This document shows positions 33,720 through 45,700 of a stretch of DNA of 64,000 nucleotides, one piece after another; the stretch's first letter is position 1; each line of letters starts with the position of its first letter. Where the stretch lies: the NCBI GenBank assembly GCA_003290165.1, contig QNQO01000805.1, forward strand, positions 310,001-374,000, read 5' to 3'. A program made the translations under genes and the position numbers. The notes beneath the pieces were generated by a model that did not search any database, had not been told where the DNA came from, and saw only the letters and a program-made list of their open reading frames with translations. Origin of the DNA: Berberis thunbergii. Lineage: Eukaryota > Streptophyta > Magnoliopsida > Ranunculales > Berberidaceae.

Positions 33720-36700
33720 ATGTGGAAAAACATAGCAAAGAAAGTAGCTTGCACAAAGAAAGTTATGATCTTTTCACCCAATTTGATCCTCGAGGAGAGA
33801 GTCTGTAAAAATTTCCGATTTTTTGCAATGGGTTCCCCGAAAAATGCTGAATTTTTGTTCCAGGAAGAGAATGTGAGGAGACCCAGACCCAGCTTCAGGG
33901 GTTTTGGGAACTTGGGTAGTTCGGGTGGGTTCTCTAATTATGCTAGGAAGGGTTATGCTAGTGTGGCCGAGGCGGTTTCATCCACTGATGCTGAAGAAGA
34001 AGAAGATGATGAGGTTAGAGTGAAGTCGTCAACCACCGAAATTGATAAAGTGAAGAAGAAGAGTTCTGAGATCATGCAAACGAAGCAAACGCCGAAATTG
34101 GTGGGAGGTATGGGGCTAGGGAGGTACCACATGCTTAAGAGGAGGCAGGTGAAGATTGAGACCGAGGCTTGGGAACAAGCTGCCAAAGAGTATAAAGAGC
34201 TTCTGGCTGATATGTGTGAGCAGAAGCTTGCTCCCACTTTGCCATACATGAAATCGTTGTTCCTAGGTTGGTTCCAGCCATTGCGTGATTGCATTGTGGC
34301 GGAGCAAGAATTGTGTCGACAGGGGAAGAACAGGGCTGCTTACGCTCCCTATTTTGATCAATTGCCAGCTGATATGATGGCAGTTATCACCATGCATAAA
34401 TTGATGGGGCTGCTGATGACTGGAGGGGAGCATGGATGTGCAAGGGTTGTTCAAGCTGCTTGCCAGATAGGTGAAGCCATTGAACAAGAGGTTGGTGAAG
34501 CTTGAATTATTTTTAAAATTTTGTATGGGTGTATATGTAGCAAAATTATTTTCTTCTTAGCGCAGATGAATTTTGGTTTCAACTTTTCTATTTCCTTTAT
34601 CTATCTTCTTCTTTTTTTTGGTTGTTTTAGTAGAAACTAAAAAGAGGTAAGTTAGTTTTGAACTCTAGCATGTAGATGATGGTTGACATGGGCTCAGAGC
34701 AAGCTGTCGGGTTTACACTAGCTGATAGCTGCATAGAAACAGACCTTCTAGTCCACAAACTATGAGTGCTAAGAACAAGCTGTTGTGTTTACACTCGATT
34801 ATAGATATAATAGAAACAAACCTTGCAGAACACACACTATGAATTGGACTTTTTGGATTGATGACAAAGTTGGGTTCTTTAAGGTACTTTAGTGAAGCGA
34901 TCGTAGGTGTTGTAAGGTATCCACTTTGAAATTGGTTTGTTTTGGGTCATTGGTTGGGACAAAATGTCAGGCCTAGTGTCATTACACTAAAGTATTTTGT
35001 AGTTTAAACCTTGTTCAAAGCCACTTGTCGGGCTGCTCCATTTAGTTCTGTATTCTAGTTTAGGAGCAGATAGTTATTGCCGTCGTTGTTTCCCAAGTGT
35101 GTGCCTAACAGACTCCCTTTGAGTGTCAATCTTTGTGGTTGTAATTTAGGTAACAGTCTTATTTTGTATTTTAACAAACATTGAGAAGATTTTTAGAGAA
35201 TTCTTGTGGGGCTTAAATGCTCAAGCCACATGGAAAGGGGTTTGCAAGCCTAAATATCACTATGGCTTGGAGACTGATGGCTGGTTCACCAAGCATATTC
35301 TGCCCGTTGTGTTTGGCGGAGAGGCAGTATGTGCCTAAAACAGCAGTTTGAGAGAAACATATCGTTAAGTCAGGTAATGGGATCATAGTTCATTGGGAGG
35401 ATATTTGGTGTGGCCCCAAACCACTGAAAGGGCGTTAATCCCATTTTTAGACTCTCTCTCGACAGGAGAGTTGTGGTCTCTCAAAGGTATATGAGAACAA
35501 CCAATAATTTTGCTACTGGAACTTACACCTAAGAAGAGGAGTAAAAGACTCATAGCTCGATACCTTCTTATGCTTCTAGATATTCTTTCAGAGGAGGAGT
35601 TTTGGAATGACAAATCCAATTTCTTAGTGGTCGAGTTTCATTTGAAAATTCAGTTGGGTTATCTAGCCTCCATCATCACTATACTCTCCCTTCTCCTTTT
35701 GGGTACAAGATTTTTTTAGATGAAGAAAAATCATCACAATTGAAATCTTGCCAGAAGTGGGCTCATCATCACCAATAAATGTTTTTTCTGTGAGGACTAG
35801 GAAGAAGCTACATACATATTTTCTTCTCTCGTCTTTTTGCAGTACAATTGTGTATAACTCTTTGTCATGAGGCGACCACTCCACCCCCCTTAGCCAGCAT
35901 TCTTTTGCGGTGAGTTTCCTCATGGAGCAGAAGTGGTCTCACAGAAAGGTGCATTGTATGGAACAAAGTCTTCTATGGTACTATTCAAGTTCTATGGAAA
36001 GAAAGGGATCACAAAATTTTCAAAAGAGAAACTCTCCTCACTACTGTTTTCAAATCCTTAGTTTGGTAGTGGGGATACTTGTGTGTTATTTCCAAAGTTC
36101 GATGTTGCTGTTTAAAATTTGAAGACAATAGTTACTATCATTTGTAGTTAAAGAATTTGTTGGTATTGTAAGGATGGGTTTCAGACTTTCAGTGATTATG
36201 AAAATTGGAAATATGTAGTATGTTCCACATTGTAAGAAAATGCTTAAGATCATGTGGGGCGTATTTGTTATTACCAAGGATGCACGGACACGACACGGTG
36301 ACTCGGCAATTTTCAAAAAATTAGGACTCGGCGACACGGCAAAACGATCAAACTTTACTTTTTAATAATTTTTATTTTTTTATAACTCATATGAACATAA
36401 ACAACAACCTAAATGTTAAAATTGTTTAAATTTTTTACTTTTGATGCTAAAAGTGAAGAGCTTAACAAAAGAGATAGAAAAATTTACTGAGATGTTTGAT
36501 AGTCAAAATTTACTGGGGAGTATCTAATTTACAAATTGTTTCAAAAATAGTGTGTAATTATGTATCTAAGAGCAAATTAGTCATTAGAAACAGATAAATT
36601 AACTTACAGAGAAATTATATAGCAAAATATTTTTTTGTGTGTATTGTATCTAATTTAGAGCAAGGGAAGAAACGACCTTAATGACGCCTGATGTACCATC

Positions 36701-39700
36701 AACTGAAAATATCAGTCAAGAACCCTCAGATTGAGTACGGTGTGAAGAGGTGTTCTAATTGAAGTAACCTCTCTCTCCGACTGAAGGAATCGAAGAATTG
36801 ACGATTGCAATTGAGTACAGTGGAACTAGTGTTTCTTCAAGAACTACTTCCGAAAATCAGCACAGAAAAACAGGAAAAAAGAAAAAAAAAACCCAGAAAA
36901 ACAAGAAAAAAACACTGGCCGTGTCGGTCTCAGTCAACGTGATCGGGCACATGTCGAACGCGAATCCATGTCCGACACATATCCGACTCTCGAAATGGGG
37001 GTTTTCCGTAGAGTCTGTGCATCCTTAGTTATTACTTGTTTACTGATAAGACTTAGATGGTTTTTCAACTAACCTAAATATGATATTTAATATTTTTTGT
37101 CTCAACCCTAGGAATTTTGTATGAGTGTTGACCGACACAGGGAGACAAAATTGTCCTTTGTTGTATTGATTGTCCTTACTTTCCTTTCTCATATATTTTG
37201 GCTTGATTTCTTTTGTTCACAAAATTCAGATTTCTTTACAGCAGCAGATTACCAGTCGTACTTATTCATAGATTCAATAATTGAAATGCACAATTGGAAC
37301 TGGTGTAATAAAAATTCAGTTTTACTCTTGCTCTCATTTTCTTATACTCTTATTCTTGTTGGTGATTATTTATCAATCAGGTTAGGATTCTCAAGTTTTT
37401 GGAAAAAACGAAGAAAAGGACAGATAAAGAGAAGAAAAATGATGGTGTTGAGGTAGATGTTGCAGCCAAAGAACAAGAAAAATTAAGGAAAAAGGTTACA
37501 GATTTGATGAAAAAGCAAAAGTTGCAGCAAGTCAAGCACATAGTGAAGGGGCAGAATGATTTAAAGCCATGGGGCCAGGAAAATCAGGCAAAGGTTGGCA
37601 TCTTGCATATCTGTTTCCTTTCCCATCTTACATTGTAATTATATGGAGAAATTCAGTAATGTTCTCGTATATTCAGGTTGGGAGCCGCCTGATTGAATTA
37701 TTAATGGAAACGGCATATATACAGCCTCCTATAAATCAGTCACCAGATGGTGCACCTGATATTCGACCTGCATTTGTACACAATCTCAAAACTGTCACAA
37801 AAGATTCTCAGTAAGTGCTTCATTCTCTGTACTTCATCTGCAGTTGAGTTGTTGATCCAAACTTTGACATCCACTGCGTTCTTCTGTTTATAATAGGAAA
37901 ACTAGCAGAAGATATGGGGTTATTGAATGTGACCCATTGGTTCGACAAGGGCTTGAAAGAACCGTAAGTACAATCCCTCATTTCTGTTTAGAAATACAAA
38001 ACTAGCAAAAGACAGAACCAAAGGGGATCTGAATTTTAAATAATTGAGGTTTTATTTTCTGAAAGCGTCAAGGGAACCAAAGTGGAAAAAATAGTGTATA
38101 TTTTCTTACCCTTATATCGCCTCCTCTCCTATACCCCAAACCCTTTCTTCCTCCATCCATCCTCGATCTCTCCTAGGATTGAGACAAATTCATAATACAT
38201 ATTTATGCCATGTTCTTCGTCCTCTCACATTTCTCACATAGATAGATGAGGAATAATTGGGAAGCATCCATTCTCCCTTGTCACTTTTCTGTGGTAGACC
38301 AAATTTTAATTTAGATCTATATTGTAATTTTGACAGAACAAAAACAATTGTTCCTTTCATGTTAGCTATATCAGATTTCCATCAGTGTCTCGCCATATCC
38401 AAGAGCACAACTATATCCTCGGACATAGCTACTTCATTTGATGGAGGTGGAGGGCTTTGTTTCATTCTTCCACAAGTGCTAGATTTGATTAACCTGAAAC
38501 ATCTCTTTATCTGCCTCATAATCACTTGATTTGAAATAGGAGTGTCTGCACTGTAAGGAACTTATTATCATCAAATTTGAATTCTCACAACTGACATCCA
38601 AATTGGGAGACAGAAACAAAGAAGAAAGAAAGGATAGACGTTAGATAAAAGAAGTGATGGGACCTTAATATCTTAGGCCTCTGTTTTGGAATACCACGAG
38701 TATTGCTCAATAAAAAAATTTCTTTAAAAAAAAAAGAACATGAAAGGAGGGAAAAAACGATTGGTGGTGGTAGGCGGGGGAAGGAAAAGAAGAAGAAGAG
38801 GAAGTGATGTGGCAACTACATATGTTTATATACATAGGCATAGTTTTCTTTTCCTTTTCTGGAAATGGAATAAATCCTTTGAATGTGTTTCCTTAACAAC
38901 CCCTCCCCTTCCAAATAAACTTCAGAAAGCAACAAATAAATTCAAATAGCATTTGAAGCCTTTGTTGTCATGGATATGTTCATTTTTGTTTCTTTTCTCT
39001 TTTCCTTATTGCATGAATCTTAAAAGTAGCTTTTGCATAACAGGCTAGGCACATGGTGATTCCTTATATGCCAATGTTGGTGCCTCCAATCAACTGGACA
39101 GGGTATGATACTCCAAATTCTTTCTCTTTCTTAACATGTTTTAAGTTCAGTAAGAGCTACAATTCCCATTCCTTCAGTTGTAGTGAAACAAATGACTTTA
39201 CAGTTCTGCTAGTTGCGTATTTTTTCTTTTAAAAATGACTTAGAATTGAAGAAGGATATAAACACGAGATTCCTTCGCGCCAAGGATTCTTAAAGCAAGC
39301 TTGAGGAACCCTATGCCACACAGAAACTAAAAGGAAATTACATCCTTGTTGTTAAGCAAGACTCATGTTGAACAGTGGACACTGACCACATTGTTGAATC
39401 CAATGATTGTCTTAAGGCCAAAATTATTGACGGATCCTTCTTTTCCGTCCACTAGGACATGAAGCTACTCCAAAGTTGGATTCACTATGGAGTCTGGACA
39501 TAACATGAATTAGAAGTACCAACAGCTCAGATGTCGGGTCTAGCTCTTCAAAATGTAAGGTGTAAGGGATTCGGTTCAGGCTCCAGCAACACAGCCTATT
39601 CATAATTTAGCTGATGGTGGGTCTAGACAGATCCATTGACACCTCTAAATCCTACAAATTGCCATGAGGCCCTAAACTCTACAATATTTGGATAAGGCTT

Positions 39701-42700
39701 GAGTTCCCTAAATAAGCATTGAAAACTGATATGGCTTTGTCCTTCCCACAGTCAAGTCCTGTCCTCATCTTCTCAAAGCTTTACAGATCCTCCTTGCTAG
39801 ATAAAAAGTGGAGTTCTTCTTATTGCTAAAAGCACTCCCTATTCTTGAATACCTCTTCCACGCAGTGGACAGCAGAACAGGTAAGAATGTCCAAGGACCA
39901 TCTGTGGAACTTTCCTAGAGTAAGTCAGAGTCCAAAATGGACTATTTTTTTTTTTACTAAACTTCAGTCAATCTGCTTCTAGATTTAAGGAGTAAACTTC
40001 AGTCATTCATTACTTGGGACCTACTTTTTACTAATGTTTGGGCTATTGTTGATAATGCATTAGTAGTACTGTCTTTCCTAGCAGTCTTTTTTTATACTCT
40101 AGGTTCCTTAGACTTTGTTCGAAGTACTCAATGAAGGAACAATAGTGCATCGGAGTGGCTATAGTTCACTTCATCATTTTATTTTATCCGCCTTTTCCAT
40201 ATTTTGGCAGATATGACAAAGGTGCGTACTTTTTCTTGCCATCTTATGTTATGCGCACACATGGAGCAAGACAGCAACGTGAAGCAATTAAGAGAGCGCC
40301 ACGGAAGCAATTAGAGCCAGCTCTCGAGGTTTGGACTTCTTTTTATCAGTTTCCTTCTATTTAATTTATTCATCATTTTGATAATTTGTGTTTGTACTTT
40401 TGATGTTTAACAACTTTGGGAAGTATGTAATATTGTCTAATTATAAACTATTACAAAATTGAAATTGTAATTAGTATTTGAAACACTTAGGGTTTGATAA
40501 AAAACAAAAAGACCATGTTAATGTGCAAGATGTAGCAATTTCATTGTACCTGAAAGTTAATTTCTTGGCTAATTGAAGACTCTTGAAAGGTGAAAAGTAT
40601 CACTTTTACATTTATTGTTCTTCAAGCGTGTCATTACTAAGCTGCCCCTAAAGAAGATTCTTTTAACTTGATAATTATAGGGCAAGGACAAGAGTTACTT
40701 CGTAAAGGATCTCCTTTAATAGTTATGCGATACACACTTATCGTATCTAAGCTTCACATATCACTCAACACCGAAACAATGATACAAGAACTATACAGGG
40801 ATTAGGGATGTATTGCCTTGTACAAGTGACATGAATGGGTGGGTGATTGGCAATAGCTTCCTTGTATATGTTACATACGTCATGTTTCAATAGAAATTTT
40901 TTTAGACCTTGTTGCTTGAATACGTCTTATTTGTGTCTTTTATTTGGCATATATATATATATTCTTACGATTTGTTTTTGAAGGGGTAAAACATGAATGC
41001 GTACCTTAAAACAAATTAGAAACTCACAAAGAAAGCATAAAAGGTCATATGTTAAAACAAGGCAAAGAAAGAGATTACAAAATAGTGAGTGGGAAGCTCA
41101 CAAAAAAGCATAAAGGCTATGAGGCTATCTAAAAATAAAGGTCAATTACTCAAACATGAAAACACTAAAGGCACTTCCCTAATTATATTCAGAGCTGAGC
41201 CCCACACTTCCTCTTTGATGGATGTAAAGGACCGTGTAACTTACCATAAAAAATTTGGCTGTTTCTTTCTTCTCATAAATGCATGTGTATGTCCCTGGCC
41301 TAGATCCAACTACCAATCTAAGGGAGATTGCCTATGTTCCAACCACAAAACCACTGCTGAACTGAGCCTTGGAGTGCCCTCTGAATCTCAAATTTCCCTA
41401 AGAATTTCCCCCATACTTGTTTGGAAAATTCAGAATTAATAAGGTGGTTGACTAATTCTTCTTCATTGCAGCAAAGGAACATCAATTGGGAATCAAGCCA
41501 CCTCATTCCTCGAGATTATCAATGGTTAGAATCCACCCTTAGGAAAGAGTTGAAAAGAAAAAAATTAATCCTTGGCATTCACCAAAATCTTACTTGCATT
41601 ATTGGGTACAAAATAAGTACTAAATCTGGTAACAAAATTCTCCAGAAAAACATCATAAAATCTATAGACAGACAGATAACCCATCAGATTTCCCTTCCCA
41701 AAGGAGTTGGTCGTCTCCATTTGCATTGGCAATATTATGATTCTCAGTGTTCCATGGAACTCAGGCATCAGTTGAATCTCCCATTCACTGGGATTTCGCC
41801 TAAAATCCTTGAGAATGCCTAGAACTGTCCTAGAAATCAGCACATGCCTATTGTATCTTATGATATACGATAAGTTTTGATATACGTATCTTAAATTTAG
41901 GTTTCCGATGCACGATTTGGTATGCATTTTGATAGGTATGCTCTATGATACTATAGTGACTGTTACCAATTATATGTATTGCAAAGTTTGAGTTCTAAGG
42001 TTTGATATGATACGATTTTTCTTCATAGAGAGGTCTAGAGCAAGAAAAGGACTATTAAGTAGGAAAGGATATTTGAAAAAAATGTTATAATATCCATGTT
42101 GTATCTAGTCTGTACTGGTACTGGTAATACAAGGCTGGGCATCTTGTTGGTGAGGTCAATATCATTGCACGTAGTTGAAGGTATCTTGATAAAGTGCTGC
42201 AAGTTGAAGGTATCTAGATAAAGTGCTGCATGTAAGTTGAAAGTATCTGGATAAAGTCGAATCCTAAGGCATTGAATGCTTGAGTATCACGCTTATCCAA
42301 AGTACTCTGACACTTTCTGTCACTTTTGCTTATTAATATAAGCTTTGCTGTTTGATTGATCCAAACAAAAGAAAGTCATGCTCCATTTGTTTGGGGTAAA
42401 ACCCGAAATGTCATTAGAAATTTCATCTTTCTGCTTGCAGTTTACAGCAATAGCCTCATGCTTATTTTGGAATAAAACTTTCAGGCGTTGGATACCCTTG
42501 GCAATACCAAATGGAGGATTAACAAAAGGGTACTTGGTGTTTTAGATAGACTGTGGGCTAGTGGAGGTCGCCTTGCTGACTTGGTTGACCGCGAAGATGT
42601 GAGTATCTCACATATAGCCTTCGTATTGATGTAAAATGGCATGATTTTCCATTTTATATTTGTGGTGATTCCAACTGTTCCTGATGTGATGTGTTACAGG

Positions 42701-45700
42701 TTCCGATACCAGCGGAACCTGATACGGAAGATGAAACAGAAATAAAGAGCTGGAAGTGGAAAGTCAAAGCTGCAAAGAAGGAGAACAGTGAGAGGCATTC
42801 ACAGCGATGTGATATAGAACTTAAACTTTCTGTATGTATTACCTCTTTTAGATGGTCAGTATAATTTTATGATAGATTCTAGATCCTCGAAGTAACTATT
42901 AGTGATTCATCTTACTTGGGGAACAGGTAGCTCGCAAAATGAAGGACGAAGACGGATTTTTCTATCCACACAACCTTGATTTCCGTGGTCGTGCATATCC
43001 TATGCACCCATATCTAAATCATCTTGGTTCAGATCTTTGCCGTGGCACCCTTGAGTTTGCCGAGGGGCGCCCTCTTGGAAAATCAGGCTTAAGATGGTTG
43101 AAGATACATTTGGCAAATTTGTACGCTGGTGGTGTAGACAAGTTATCCTATGATGGGCGAATTGCTTTTACTGAAAATCACTTGGAAGATATATTTGATT
43201 CTGCAGACAGACCACTTGAAGGTCGTCGTTGGTGGTTGGAGGCAGAAGATCCATTCCAATGCTTGGCAACTTGCATCAATCTCTCAGAAGCATTGAGAAG
43301 TTCCTCGCCAGAAACTATGATCTCACATATGCCAGTGCACCAGGTATTTTGATTTTGCAGCATAGCTACATATATATATATATATATATATTTAAATTTA
43401 TCAGTCAAAAGCAATGAACATATTAGAAAAAGGCAAAGAAATTACAAAGCTAGTGACTGGTTGCTGGGGAGAAAGAAAAAGAAAAACAAGAGCGAACCAA
43501 CGCCCTCCCTCCCCCCACCTCACCAACTATTACAAGTAAAAAAGGTTATCCCAATTGAAAGTACAAACATGGAATTCCAACTCTTGAATGACTCCCCAAG
43601 TGATTTCCTGACCAGGGATTTAACTTCATAGATGAGAGCTGCAGAGTCTTTCTTTTCACTTTGAAAATTCTGTGATTTCTCTCTTCCAAATGACCCAAAG
43701 AGCTGCAAACAAAACTCTGGTCCAAAGCCAAGTCCTTTTGGGTGGAAGGCCGTTTCTATTCCAAGAAGAAACTCACTGTTGCCACAGGGGGTTGAGTGTT
43801 AAAACTGTAGATTGCTCCCTTGGGACACCCTAACTCAAGAAATGAAATGCTTTCTATGATCATGAATTCTTTTGTTTATTATAGTGAAAGTGATGTAATA
43901 TTGGGTTATACGTATTTATTATTAATAATTAATAATTAATAATTAATAATTAATAATTAATAATTAATAATTAATAATTAATAATTAATAATTAATAATT
44001 GGGTCAATCCATGTTAAGGCACAACTAGCAGTAAGAGTCCAATTAGATTAGGTTTAAGGTTTATTTTGGTTAAACAGGTTTAATCAGAATGTTGTAATTG
44101 TAATCAAATTAGTTGAGTTTTGATAATCTATTCAAGTTGTGAAACTTTGTATCAAGTTTCGGTTACGTTTTGGTTTGTAAGCTTTTGCTGTCATTTTTTG
44201 TATTAGCACGATAAGAATCTGAAGAAAGATAACGCGAAAAGTCACCGTTGATCGGGAGAAATCACCCGTGTTTGATGTGTACGCTGGATACTCAGTTATC
44301 CGCAAGTCATTGCCTTGTTTGACAGAAATATATCACAAAGTTTTCAAGGATTTTCTCATTAAAGAGCATCTAAAGATTAAAGAAATTCGAAAGAACGGGG
44401 TGGTTTTCATATACAAAGATGATAATCCTAATTCCTCAAGTCTTCGAATCGGGAGTTGCGAGTTGCACAGTAAGAGATATTTCACATCCAGAAAAAAAAA
44501 TTTCAAAAATGAGTAAAAACCCTGATTTTTTCCCAACCCAAACCCAAAGTGGAAGAAGGGAGGTGATGGGGGAGGACATGGCACTTGATTGGGAAAAAGT
44601 GAAAAACCTCATTGCAGTGCCATCACCCTTGCACTCGCTGGATTGATCCCTTGCATCGAAGCGCAACCCAAGTCATACCACGCTGTCGGTGTGAAGCTTT
44701 AATATAAAGATTTTTTCACTTTCTAGGTCACGCCCAACCTGTGCATGCTCTAGGCAGTCATATGAACCACTTGGTTTAGTCCCATCATCACCATTGAGGT
44801 CAAGTTGGGCGATGGGATGGAGATGAGTGTTTAGGAAGACGAAGTTGTGTGCACCCTGGAATTACTTCGCAACACCACATGAATTTGGTTTTGTGGACCA
44901 TATTATTTACAGTTGTAAGGAAGGCATGGTACCACCATAGGTTGTTATATGTTAGATATTGTGATTATGTTATGGATGTTTATTCAACATCACATGCCAG
45001 GCTATATATCTGCGCGAGACAACATTTGTGATCAAATTTGGGACAATTATATGGTGAAGTTTGAAACAATTGGGCAAATTTGTTTGCGAGAATTCAAATT
45101 ATGAAATTTACATCTTTTGATCCGAGGATTTATAGAGAAAATTATGTTTGTTTGATTCATGGTACGAGCAATTGTCAAGGGAAAGTTCGAGGTTGACTCT
45201 TAGTGGTGCATTTTTCATTGATTTCATCCTCGAAGCTTGAGGACGAGCTTTTCGAAGCGGGGGAAAATGATGTAATATTGAGTTATTCGTATTTATTATT
45301 ATTAATTAGTAATTCATTTGGTCCATGTTAAGGCCCAACTAGGAATATGAGTCCAATTAGATTAAGTTTTGGGTTTTATTTTGGTTAAATAGGCTTAATT
45401 AGAAAGTAGTAATCAATTTAGTTTTGAGTTTTAAGAATTTATTCAACTTGTGAGACTTTGTTGGTCAAGTTTTGGTTTGTAGGCTTCCGTTAAACCCATT
45501 AGAAGGCTGAGAATACTTTTAGCTTACTTGAAATAGGAGAAAATGTATGAACAGTCATTCAATGGGCTTGAAAGCCATAATTATCAATGATATTCAGACA
45601 CAATAGGGCGTTTTGAAATAGGAAGGGAGTGATCAGCTTACCTTTGGATTTGTACCTATGTAATGTTTCATATGGTAGGAACTTCTGGAATGGTCTTATT

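Noticed and set aside
37121..37456. 111-codon frame spanning the RPOT1 exon 2 acceptor
   Set aside because: It is out of the RPOT1 frame and crosses a clear splice acceptor; the exon uses another frame.
43921..44000. Possible CRISPR-like array
   Set aside because: Units are 7 bases with no spacers; it is a simple microsatellite in a plant LTR.
44436..44666. Minus-strand frames in the LTR element interior
   Set aside because: They are shadows of the opposite strand with no signature of their own.
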